Shown here one piece after another: positions 35,855 through 46,692 of a DNA stretch of 64,000 bases. The stretch comes from Juglans regia (taxonomy: Eukaryota > Streptophyta > Magnoliopsida > Fagales > Juglandaceae), in contig NC_049901.1 in the NCBI RefSeq assembly GCF_001411555.2, forward strand, positions 10,612,681 to 10,676,680, read 5' to 3'. The first letter of the stretch is position 1; each line of letters begins with the position of its first letter. A model generated the notes under the pieces. The model was not told where the DNA came from. It made no database searches and worked only from the letters and a program-made list of their open reading frames with translations. A program made the position numbers and the translations under genes.

Positions 35855-36065
35855 TGTAGCACTACAAAAGTCACCGATTGATGTTTTATTTATTTTTTAT
35901 TATATTTTATTTATTTATTGTTAAAAAAGTGTTTTTACATAAATTTGTGATTGTTTTTTTATTTTTTAAAATGTTTAAGAATATAAAAAAAAGTATGAAA
36001 AAAAAATGATGAAAAAATAAAAAGGCTATTTATCCATATCGATGGATGGGTGTAGCACGACTCTT
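35855..36065. repeat. AT-rich MITE-like repeat, family A (copy 4)
   Basis: Edges 'gtagcactacaaaagtcaccg' and 'cgatggatgggtgtagca' bracket the family's usual AT-rich interior. Confidence 0.5.
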
Positions 36066-36170
36066 AAAATAGATCTCGAGTCACCCAATCCAAAACAGAA
36101 TCATGATAAGAAAAACTAGTATACTCTATTTTTATCTCTCGAGATGAACAATTTACATAACTGGGTTGTC

Positions 36171-36805
36171 TCAATCGATGGCATCATGATCTGAGAAGAA
36201 ATGAACATTGCCACACTTGGTAGTCCTAAAATCTTGATCAGCAGCTGTTCCATTAGAGGTGCTCAGATATACTTTCAAGGGACAATCAATCTTACGCGGC
36301 TTGAATCTGGCAGTCTTGATCTTCCCGTATTTGATCCTTATCCGAACGGAAAGCTTTACATCAATACCATAAGCCCCGACAGTCTTTTCAAGTCCAAACT
36401 TGGAAAGGTCACGACCCCTAAGCGATAGTACTTGCTGCCCTTAAAAAATGGGACTCAAAATGCTCGTGTTCTTGTGCCCCTGGTAAAATGGTGTCAATCT
36501 TACGGTTGAGAACCACTTTTTTCTGTAATAAGCAACGGCTTCAATCCCGTCGTAGTGTACACCCACCCTTTTTCTGTAACTCAACTATAAGTTATGTTGA
36601 GTGCCAGCTTATAGTTGAGCGTGTTGTTGGTAGTGGTGAAATTGAATTGCGTGAGCGATGCCTGTGTGACGCAAAACTTCACCTCTCTTGGAAGGAAGAT
36701 AAGCCAGAAGATGAAGAGTGAAATACTGAAGATAAAGGTGGCAATGCAGAGGAGCCAGAAGATGAAAACTAGATGGCGCCCGCAACCATACCTTCCACAT
36801 GACAT
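36171..36805 (-). pseudogene. NDR1/HIN1-like (NHL, LEA_2 domain) protein, broken
   Basis: From ATG at 36805: a short Cys/Gly-rich head (MSCGRYGCGR), a hydrophobic helix (about residues 12-34), then LEA_2-domain sequence VKFCVTQASLTQFNF, LNYKLALNIT, VGVHYDGIEAVAYY, LTPFYQGHKNTSIL, RGRDLSKF, YGIDVKLSVRIRIKYGKIKT, RFKPRKIDCPLKVYLS and a stop at 36171. Family members are plasma-membrane proteins linked to defence and senescence. Two lesions are visible: a net frameshift at about 36585-36600, between LNIT and VGVHYD, and TAA at 36441-36443 in the conserved F-x-GQQ motif. The usual longer Pro-rich N-tail is absent. A possible upstream exon (MTDPKARPRQVFWTRTPE, 37192-37245, before a GTTTGT donor) is speculative. 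Confidence 0.75.
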
Positions 36806-37354
36806 GGCTGGGAACTTCAGATCCAAGATTTCTTTCCTGATGATCTGTAGCAATGATTGAAGCTTAATTTAAAGCCTTAGAGTCGAGGAAAAAGTCAAGA
36901 TCTTGCATGTATCTTCTCCGTGTGCTAGTGTGTGAAATGAATCAACGTTGTTACCTTGAACTTGTAGGATTGTTTGGCAAGAAACGAAGTCCGACTACTA
37001 AGGCCTTGCTGGAAGAGGGTTCCTTGTACCTTCTGAGTGGTTCCCACAAGACTTGAAATTTCAAATGTGTACGTTTCTATATATAGTGTGTGATATATAG
37101 GCAATACCTGCATTTCTATGTATCTTCCAAATTGACTTTTGCAAAGTTTCTTGCTAGCTATTATAATATAGAGATATGTAGGCATACAAACCTCGGGCGT
37201 ACGAGTCCAAAAGACTTGTCTTGGGCGTGCCTTTGGATCAGTCATTATTTTTGTCGCTTGTCCTCCACCATCTCGTCAAATTAACTTCCCTATCTCATCC
37301 ATCCTATTCACAAAGCCATACGGACTTGAAAATCAGTTCAACAATATTCCTGTG

Positions 37355-37568
37355 AAAGAATAAGAGCTTGTATGGATATTGAGGTAAAAGATAGTTTTAG
37401 ATGAGTTAAATAAAATATTATTTTTTAATATTACTATTATTTTAAGATTTAAAAAAATTGAATTGTTTATTATATTTTATATGAAAATTTTGTATCGAAA
37501 TATTTTGTGTAGAAATTTGATAAAGTTATAATGATGAGATAAGATCGTTTCTCTATCCAAACAAGCTC
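37355..37568. repeat. MITE-like repeat, family D (copy before the gap)
   Basis: Begins 'gagcttgtatggatattgagg' and ends 'tctctatccaaacaagctct', an inverted pair of edges. The interior matches the family in reverse. Confidence 0.6.
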
Positions 37569-37661
37569 TAAATGAATCAATTCCTCGTCTTTTAGGGTAA
37601 GTAAAGGAGGAGATGTTTCAAAAGCTCAGATAACAGATTCCAGCACATGAACAACCAAAGA

Positions 37662-37761
37662 NNNNNNNNNNNNNNNNNNNNNNNNNNNNNNNNNNNNNNN
37701 NNNNNNNNNNNNNNNNNNNNNNNNNNNNNNNNNNNNNNNNNNNNNNNNNNNNNNNNNNNNN
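37662..37761. other. Assembly gap (exactly 100 N)
   Basis: One hundred N, the conventional filler for a gap of unknown size. On its right the sequence begins inside hAT copy 2 at the point matching 26756 of copy 1, so about 820 bp of the left end of copy 2 and its flank are hidden or missing. Confidence 0.98.
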
Positions 37762-38022
37762 AATGTTCCATTGGTCACGCCTGAAATGAAGATAGAAAGT
37801 AGCAATCAATAGATGAAAAAAAAATTGATAATAAAAAATTGAATACGGTAAAAGAATAATTTGATTCTTACCAAGAAATGAGGTTCTCTCAACTTCATCC
37901 CAACTCTCAAGTAGCGTCCGTTCCAAACTCTCAATCATCGGTAATTATGTTAGGGTTCACAATTAGATCTATAAATCATAAAAAGTAGAAGTTAGAAACA
38001 TTAAAAATAATTAAATCATCAT

Positions 38023-40272
38023 TTAAAAGCATATAAACTTACCCGATTCAAGCCTATAGCTCTCGGCATCAACGCCAACGGTATCTAGTCCAATGGGCGT
38101 TTCACTTATCCAATTCTGTGTGCAAACAAGGGCCTTCACGGTTGACGGTGACAATGAACTCCGATAAGCATCCAACACGCGACCTCCAGTGCTAAATGCC
38201 GACTCTGAGGCAACCGTAGTGACAGGAATGGCTAGCACATCTCGGGCCACACGGGAAAGGACTGGATACTTGGTGGAATTAACTTTCCACTAAGTTAATA
38301 ACTGAAATACATCACTAGGTGCCTCGACAGCTTCCATAAAATATCGTTCAACCTCAGATGTACAATGCATAATATTCCTTGTTGACATGAGTTGATGATA
38401 CTGCCGTATGACACGATTGCCTCTAACCCCTACAGATGGGTCAGTATCACCTGAGGAAACTGTCGATCCTGTCGGCCTCGAATGTGAGGAGCTACTAACT
38501 GCGGATGAAGGCTGAGCACTAGTACTGTAGTGATGATATAAGTCATCAACATTACTTTTTAGCAATCTAATAAACTCTCCAGCCTTCACTGCCCCGAGGA
38601 CGGAATTTACCCAAAATTCTAGAACGGCCAACTTAACTCGGGGGTCAAGGATCACAGCCACAAATAGCAATCTATTTATCTTCTCAATATTCCCCCAATA
38701 TTTATCATATTTGATCTTCATCCTCGTAGCCATAGCAGATAACAATTCAGCAGAGTCAGTACAACTATTTTCCAACTGGAAGTGAAGCTCCGAGAGCTCA
38801 CTGAAAAATGAGTTCGCAGTCGTATATTTGGATCCAGATAGTCGCATGGTTATCTCATAAAAGGTTCTTAAAAATTCAACAAAATAACTCACACTGGTCC
38901 AATCATGTGCGTCTGGCGCACCGAGCCCCTGTCCTGCTGGCTCCAACAAAGCATACCTCAGGCCCCCATCCTCGACCTCCATCCGCTCGAATGCTTTTTG
39001 GTACTTCTGCGCCACATCCAACATCATGTATGTAGAATTCCATCGAGTCGGAACGTCCAAGCACAGCATACTAGAACATTCAATCTTCAAATCTTCTGCT
39101 ATTGCCTTAAACTTGGCAAGCCTTTGAGGGAAACCCCTCACATATCGTACAATGTTGCGGACTCGGGTTATGGAATCATGAACCTTTTTTAATCCCTCAA
39201 CAACTATGAGGTTAATTATACGAGCACAACATTGAACGTGAATAAACTCGTGGGCCCGAATGACATCATCTCTCACCGTCGTGTTCCGCTTAAACCAATC
39301 AATTGCTGTTTCATTCGCACTGGCATTGTCAACTGTAATACACAGCACTTTTCGAATTCTCCAGTCCTTTAAACAATCATCCATCTTCGCCCCAATGGAT
39401 GCACCTTTATGATCCACAATTTCTTTAAAATCAATAATTTTTTTATGCAAAATCCACTCACTGTCAATGTAGTGTGCTGTGATACACATGTAGCAGACGT
39501 TCTGTATGGAAGTCCATGTGTCAGTCGTAAAAGACACTCTCTGGCCAGTGGTAATAAACATCTTCCTCATCTCCTCCTTGTCCTTCGCATGCCTCTTCAT
39601 ACAATCTCTCATCACTGTATACCGTGATGGAATGGGAAATCGTGGCTCAACAAAATTTAGAAACTTTCAAAAGCCTCTTTTCTCGACTGTGGTAAATGGC
39701 ATCTCATCAGTAATTATCATCTCTGCAAGCATGTCCCTCAACATCTTCTCACTGTATTGAGGGATGACCAATTTCTTAGTCTGTGTACCATCAGTGGCTG
39801 TAGAAGTTTGGTAACTGAGGTTGGTCTGATCAGTGGCTTGCAATCCCTTCGCCATCTTATATCGTTGGCAACCATTTAGATGTGCTATCAACACACTGGT
39901 ACCTTGCTTCTTCGAATGGCATCCACAAAGTGATCCACAATAATGACATCTTGCCACTGGGTTCGCAATTTCACCAGGTATTTTGGTGAAATGCTCCCAT
40001 GTCCACGACCTCTTTTTAGAAGGTCGTGGTGGCTGATCTTGCTCAATGGGCATCTCCTCTTCCTCGTTGAACATATCTTCATCCTCTATATCAACTGGGA
40101 GTGGGAGTCGACTACTCGCACAAGATGTAGCTGCTCTAGATGTAGCTGCTCTAGATGTAGCTGCCCTAGATGTGGCTCTAGGGGTGGAAGTACCCACCGG
40201 TGTAGGAGTTGTAGCATTGGCATCCACCACATCCCCTTGTGGACGATCATCTCCACTATGTCTAGGATCCAT
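38023..40272 (-). pseudogene. hAT transposase, copy 2
   Basis: Same protein as copy 1 but with the N-terminus in frame (MDPRHSGDDRPQGDVVDANA, then three RAATS repeats where copy 1 has two). BED finger, TTDTWTS, DNASANE and the hAT dimerisation region are all present. Its own lesions are TGA at 39667-39669 (CGA Arg in copy 1, a CpG transition) and TAG at 38290-38292 (TGG, first Trp of WWKVNS, in copy 1). The stops of the two copies do not coincide. The last codons overlap a GTAAGT donor as in copy 1. Confidence 0.9.
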
Positions 40273-40424
40273 ATCACAATCAATGAAGCTGAAAAAATTA
40301 AATTAGAAGCAAAAAATTAGTTTAAAAATAAACTAGGCTATTGTATTATACAATAGGACATGTATTATTGTATCATAATAATACATGTATCGATGTATTA
40401 TTACATTGAGGTTCGGTTGATGTG

Positions 40425-40800
40425 CACTTGACTCAGACGAACACATCCAAATGGGTTCGCTTGACGTGCGCTCGACGTAGCGCTCGAGCAGAACCCATAC
40501 AGAGAGGTTCGCTCGACGTGGAGCTCGAGCAGAATCCATCCAGAGAGGTTCGCTCGACGTGCGCTCGACGTGGCGCTCGAGCATAATCCATACAGAGAGC
40601 CAGAGAGGATCGCTCGACCTGCGCTCGACATCGCGCTCGAGCAGAATCCATACAGAGGTCAGAGAGTTTCGCTCGATGAGCGCTCGACGTAGCGCTCGAG
40701 CAGAACTCTTCCAGAGAGGTTCGCTTGACTTTCGCTCTACATATCGCTCGAGCCAATGTTCAATACAACTTGCGCTCGACACCTCGCTCGAGCGCAAGTC
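40425..40800. repeat. Minisatellite of GCTCGA units in hAT copy 2
   Basis: Same array as at 29395-29945 but with fewer and rearranged units, so copy number has changed since the copies separated. Confidence 0.8.
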
Positions 40801-41440
40801 TTCAAAACAATGTAAAATTCATGTTTTTGAGCGCCGTGTTGGGGACTATATTGAATATTCAATACACAAGAATCACAACTGCTGGCTCCAATTCATAAGA
40901 GACGTGCTTGAATTAAATTTAGGGCTCACCGTAGGTGGAAGCTGAACAGAGGGACGGCGGCAGGGAGGAGCAACGACGAACGGTGTTCTGAAGAACGCGA
41001 GACGGAGGGTTCACTGGTTCAGTCACTGACTCACTGGGACGGGAGACGCGAGAGAGAAGTGAAGGAGGAAGAAGAAGTGAAGAAGGAAGAAGGAAGAAGA
41101 AGAAGAAGAAAAGGAAGAGGACGCTTGACGTGAAGAAGAAGCCCCTTCAACTTGGAAATATGGAACGACGCCGTTCCATATTAAGTGGAACGGTGTCGTT
41201 CAAAAATTTTTTTTTTAAACCCAGCTTCAAAACGACGTCGTTTTGGAGCTGGGTTTTAAAAAAAAATTCGGAGTCGGAGTCGGAGCTCCTTCGAGCTCCG
41301 ACTCCGACTCCGACTCCGAATAATTATTCGGAGTAGCTCCGAATTCCGACTCCGAATTCCGACAACTCCGACTCCGTCGGAGTCGGCATCGGAGCGGAGG
41401 TCGGACGGAGTCGGAATTCTCGGAATTCTGCACACCCCTA

Positions 41441-41448
41441 ATGTGTAG
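41441..41448. repeat. Right 8-bp target duplication (ATGTGTAG) of the hAT block
   Basis: Immediately follows the right TIR (...CACACCCCTA) of copy 2. Identical to 25930-25937. Confidence 0.8.
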
Positions 41449-42540
41449 GGGGGCATTAACAATCTTTCGCCAAAGCCAATTTGCAAGAGAAAATATAAAT
41501 TTACTTTATATTTTTAAATTGTCTAAGAGTTTTAAGAGCGGTGAATTCAACAAAGTTTGACTAAAATTTGATTAGAAAATTCACTTTTATAAATTTAACT
41601 AATCACTTTTCAATAACACCAAATAACAGACTCTCAATATCTATTAATATTCTATTAAAAAATTGATTTTGACCTTTTTACTTATTTTAATTCAAATTGT
41701 AATGTGAATATTTATTTTTTATTAAAAAATATATATTAATTTTATAATGTTGATATTAAATTTTAAAAGAAAAAATTGGTATCAACTAATCATAATATTG
41801 TAAAATTAGAACTTGAAGTACTCGAGCAAGATGATGCCACGTTACTGAAATGATAATTGGTGGAGACTGGCTGCCTTATGTGGTTGAGTTTGGGATTTGG
41901 GTGCCTCGTGCCTTTCAGATGAAGAGAGATTTTCTAGAATTGTGAGCTCGCGCGAAACGAATAGCACTTGTGAGAGTGAATTTCTTATGTCAAAATAATA
42001 TTTGGTCAGCAATTTGGACTCAACAAATTTGGCTAGTGAAAATTATCAAAGTAAAAAATATTATAACTTTATTGAGTCTACTACAGTAAGTTTTTATGGA
42101 ATCTAATTAAACTTTGGCCAAAATATAACTTTTTAAAGTCCACTACTAGTGCTCTAAGCTACGTTTTGATGTTAAGTTGAGCTAAACTGAATTGAGTTCT
42201 CTATGAATAGTAGTAAGTTGAGATAGTAAAGTGAGTTCTATGGGGCCCACCTGAGATGAGTTTAGATGTGTTTGGATGTTCAGATGAGTTTAGATGTATT
42301 TATGGAAAGTTGAAAAAAGATTGTAGGTCTCACGTGTAAAAATATTTTGAGTTGAAATGAGTTTAGTCATTTGAGAGTTGAATATTTAAAAATTAAAAGA
42401 TGTCTAAATTTCAACAGAATTCAACTAAATTGAGTACAGTCAAAGAACCAAACGAGCCCTTAATATACACAACTCTTTAAGATTCGACAATTACGGCTAT
42501 ATTATATCAATATTAAACACCCATCATAACGACTAGAAGG
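41449..42540. other. Intergenic AT-rich DNA with a family-D-like repeat
   Basis: No gene. 42140-42470 resembles a family D element in reverse orientation, running from 'acgttttgatgttaagttgag' to 'ccaaacgagccctta'. Confidence 0.45.
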
Positions 42541-42544
42541 AATG

Positions 42545-45500
42545 AAAGTTGGAATCTGTTGAAGTTATTGAAGCCTAGTAAGGAGATGCCTTGGATTTGT
42601 TTGGAGACTTTAATGAGATTCTTCTTCAGCATGAAAAGAAAGGGGTAGCTATAAGGCCATACCATCAAATGGAGGAATTTAGAGAGGCAGTGGAAGTATG
42701 TGGTCTATGTGATCTTGGTTATGAAGGTCCTAAATATACCTGGTGCAACAAACGAGAAGGCAATCAGTTCACAAAGGAAAGACTAGATCGTGCCATGGGT
42801 AATATGTCATTAAAAAACTTATTTCCTATTTGCAGAATATGTGTTCAAGCTATGTGCTCTTCGGACCATTGCCCTTTGGTGTTGTGCCTGGAAAATGTAG
42901 TAAGGTAGTTTGCTTTTGCAAGGAGAGGAAGGGAGATCTTTAGGTATGAAGCAAGCTGGAACCAGAGGCAAGATTGCAGTAGTCTGATAAATGAATGTTG
43001 GTCTACACAGCAAGGAAGGGTTGGCTCTCAGTTGAAGTCAATACAACAAAATCTGTTGAATTGCAAGAATGCTTTGTTACAATGGAGTAAGACTACTCTT
43101 AGACAATATAGGAAGGAAATACAAGGCAAGATGAATCAGATTGAAAGGCTGCAGGCTATAAATATGGGTTCCCATACAATAGCTTTAAAACAGTTGCAAA
43201 AGGATGTGGACTTTCTTTTGGAAGAGGAGAACACTAGATGGAAACAAAGAGCCAAACAATCTTGGCTCATAGATGGGGGTCGAAACACAAAGTATTTCCG
43301 TCAATGTGCAAGCCAAAGAAAAAAGACAAATGAGATTAAAAAAATTATGAAAGAGGATGGAACAGTAGTGAGTACTATGGAGGCAATTTCAGAGACTTTT
43401 GGGCAGTTTTTTCAGCAGTTATTTACTACATCCAATCCTGAGGGCATTGAATTTTGTCTTAATCATATGGAGACGAAGATTGATGAAAGCATGAGTATAG
43501 ATCTGTCTCTCCAGTTCACAGCAGAAGAGGTAAAAGAGGCATTGTTCCAAATGAAACCTCTGGGTTCTCCTAGTCCATATGGTTTTTTTGTAATTTTCTA
43601 TAAGCACATTGGGACATTGTAGGAAGTGAGATGACCAAAGTTGTCCTTGAGGTCCTTAATTCAGATGGGGAGGTTAGCCACATTAATGAAACTTACAATG
43701 TTCTCATTCCTAAAATAAAATCTCCTAAGACAGTGAAGGATTATAGGCCAATTTCTTTGTGTAATGTTCTGTACAAGGTGATTTCCAAAGTGATTGCTAA
43801 CAAGTTGAAGAAAATTTTACCAAAGATCATCTCCCCCAATCAAAGTGCTTTTGTGCCAGGAATGATGATTCTTGATAATGTTATTGTAGTTTTTGAAGCA
43901 ATGCACTCGATGTCTATCAGGAAAAGAGGGCAACATGGGTATATGGCAGTAAAGTTATACATGAGCAAGGCATATGATAGGATTGAATGGAGTTTTTTAG
44001 AAAAGGTGATGGAGAAAATGGGCTTTAATGAGAGATGGATAAAGCTGGTAATGGGGTGTGTTTCCTCAGTCTCCTATTCAATTCTTCTAAATGGTTCTCC
44101 TTAGGCTTTCTTTCAACCATCTAGAGGTATTAGATCAGGGGACCCTTTTAGACAAGGAGACCCTTTGTCCCATTATCTCTTTATATTAGTTTCTGAGGTT
44201 TTGAGTTTGTTATTGAACCAGGCTGAGATTTCAAAGGAGATTCATGGTTTTCCTATGGGAAGAGGCAATGTCAGTATAAACCATTAATTATTTGCGGATG
44301 ATAGCTTGCTCTTTTGTAGAGCAAATGCAATAAAGTGGTCCAATCTCCATTGCCTCCTTGAGATTTATGAAAAGTCATCGGGCAGAAGCTTAACAAGGAA
44401 AAAACTTCAATTTTTTTTAGTGCTAATACCAGAAAGGAGACTAGGGAATATGTGTTAGCAATTGCTGAAATCAGGTCTACAATGTGCTATGAAAAATACC
44501 TAGGTCTACCTTCTCTCATTGGTCGATCTAGGTACACTACTTTCAACAATATATTGGATAAAATTAGAAGCAGAATTAGTGGATGGAAGACAAAGCTGCT
44601 CTCTTCAGAAGGCAAGGAAACTCTATTGAAGGCTGTCATACAAGCAATTCCCACATATTGTATGGGAGTTTTCAAATTGCCTAAATCTCTACTGGGAGAT
44701 TAATAGAGTGATGAATCAGTTATGGTGGGGACAACAGCAACAAGACAGTAAAGTGCATTGGGTTTCTTAGAGTCAAATGGGGAAAGCTAAGAAAGTTGGA
44801 GGGTTAGGTTTAAGAGATCTAGAATTTTTTAATCTAGCTTTGTTAGCTAAACAAAGGTGGAGAATCTATCAACATCCTGAATCTTTGGCTTCTCAGATCC
44901 TTAGGTGTAGATATTTTCCTTCTACAACATTTTCTGCAAAGCTGGGTGTTAGGCCTTCATTTGTATGGAGAAGTATTTTTGCAGCTAGGTTTTTAATTGA
45001 AGAGGGCTCTTTATGGAGAATAGGGAAAGAAATAAGCACAAAAATATGGAAAGACAGATGGGTGCCACAACCATCTTCATATAGAGTTCAAGTTCCTGTT
45101 AAAACCTTGCAAGAGGATGCAAATGTAAGGGAGCTTATTAATCATGAGAATAAGCAGTGGAGGAAAAATATGCTAGAAGACATTATGGGACCTGAGACAG
45201 CAGCTATTATTCAAAAAATTCCACTAAGTCAGACTGGGGCTATCGACAGATTGATATGGTTAGGCACAAAAAGTGGTTTCTATTCTGTAAGAAGTGGATA
45301 TCATTTTCTTAATTTGAGGCAGAACATATTACAGGGGCAGACATCAAATAATGTACAATTACAAGAAAGATGGACATGCTGCTGGCAACTGAAGATCCCT
45401 CAAACTGCAAAAGTTTTCATGTGGAGAGCATGTTTAGAGTCACTACCTACTAGAGTGAATTTGCATAAAAAGAAAATTGTAGATTCACCAATGTGCCCGA

Positions 45501-46315
45501 TATGCCTAAATGAAGAAGAATATGTAGAACATGTTTTATGGAGCTGTAAATCAGCTATGGATGTTTGGAGTCAGGGACCTACTGTAATTCACAAGAGTTC
45601 ACTCAGAGCAGAGAAATTCAAGGACATATTCGAGAGCCTAAGTGCAATATGTGATCAGCAAGTTCTGGAGTTTTTCATTATAACAGTAAGAAGTATATGG
45701 CATAGAAGAAATAAATTAATTTTTTAGGGTTTCTTTCAACATCTAACACAGTTAGCCAGCCAATCCAAAATATTATTGGAAGAGTTCAAAACAATAAATG
45801 ACAGGCCTAGAACTGATATTAGAGGTACACAAGTGATGAATTGGACTCCTCCACCTACAGGTTTCTTGAAAATCAATTGGGATGCAGCTATTTCTAAGGT
45901 GAAGGGCAGGATTGGATTGGGAATAGTTGTTCGAGACCATGGAGGCAACATAGTGGCTACAAAAAAAATTAATCAATTTGGTTTTAATGATCCCCTACTG
46001 GCAGAAGCACTTGGTGCCTTTCAAGCAGTTATGATGGCAGCTGATTTAGGAATGGACTATGTCTTTTTTGAAGGAGATTCATCTTAGGTTGTAAAGAGCC
46101 TTAATTCCCATGTTGAGAGATGTGATAAAGTAGGAATGGTGTTATCTGATACTCGATTGTAGCTTTTTACTTTTTCTAGTTGGAAGTTTTTGTTTGTTAA
46201 GAGAAGTGCAAACCATCTAGCTCATAGTTTAGCTAAATCCTCTCTCCTATTTGATGAGGATAGTGTTGTTCTGGATTTAAGTCCAGGTTTTAGTCATGTA
46301 ATTCCTGAAGTTTAA
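42545..46315 (+). pseudogene. LINE ORF2 (endonuclease C-terminus, RT, RNase H)
   Basis: In order: SWNLLKLLKPSKEMPWIC and, after a one-base loss, GDFNEILLQHEKKG; FRE...DLGYEGPKYTWCNKREG; ERLDRAMG; SDHCPLVL (endonuclease His motif); linker with WLIDGGRNTKYFRQCASQRK; RT with LIPKIKSPKTVKDYRPISLC, NQSAFVPGMMILDNV, MSKAYDRIEWSFLEK, a duplicated RSGDPF/RQGDPL stretch, and FADD near 44295; then zf-RVT (QLKIPQTAKVFMWRACLESL, CPICLNEEEYVEH) and RVT_3 RNase H (LKINWDAAISK, FEGDSS, VKRSANHLAHSLAKSS). Stops or shifts occur at about 42906, 43620, 44102, 44284, 44701, 45726 and 46085. It encodes the nick-and-copy machinery of LINEs but is dead. Confidence 0.88.
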
Positions 46316-46352
46316 AGTTAATATAGTTTTCTTTGTTTTAAAAAAAAAAAAA
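42545..46352 (+). mobile_element. 5'-truncated LINE-1-type retrotransposon
   Basis: Starts inside the endonuclease domain and runs through RT, zf-RVT and RNase H to a poly(A) tail at 46340-46352, all on the plus strand. ORF1 and the N-terminal half of the endonuclease are absent. No clear target duplication was found. Confidence 0.85.
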
Positions 46353-46692
46353 GAATTGAACAATGATGTTAATTGTTAGTATTTTATAATTTGAAAGTGT
46401 GATATGTCAATCTAAGTTATTTAAGCTTTGAAGTGTAAAATCACGGATAATTTTAAGGATGTAAAATATATTTTTCAAAAAAAAAAAAAAACAACCTGGC
46501 CTACACATAAAAGGCGAATAAAAAGGGCTTGGCTAACGAAGACTCCAAGTAAGGTAATATTCTCGAAAAATAATTAGCTTGAGTCGTTGAGACAAGTTGA
46601 TTATAGAAAAATATGTATTGCACTGAGTATATGGCTTTTTAAAATCTCTACATATACGATAAATTAAATTTAAATTGAGCTAGACTTCTGTA

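Larger units (their letters stand above)
34661..36170. other. ABI5 downstream region with MITE-like repeats
   Basis: 3' untranslated and intergenic DNA. A short (TA)n run lies near 35027-35044. 35655-35850 is a family D repeat ('atctcatctcatctt' end) and 35855-36065 a family A repeat. No further gene. Confidence 0.5.
37762..41440 (-). mobile_element. hAT (Ac-like) transposon, copy 2, left end in the gap
   Basis: Nearly identical to copy 1 from 26756 onward, with scattered substitutions and repeat-number differences, in the same orientation. The right TIR is intact and the right flank is ATGTGTAG. Contents parallel copy 1: transposase 38023-40272, a shorter minisatellite 40425-40800, palindromes 41163-41256 and GGAGTC subterminal repeats. 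Confidence 0.9.

Noticed and set aside
36925..37245. 106-codon minus-strand frame upstream of the NHL pseudogene
   Set aside because: Only its first 18 codons precede a possible donor; the rest reads through likely intron. Kept only as a speculative exon in the NHL entry.
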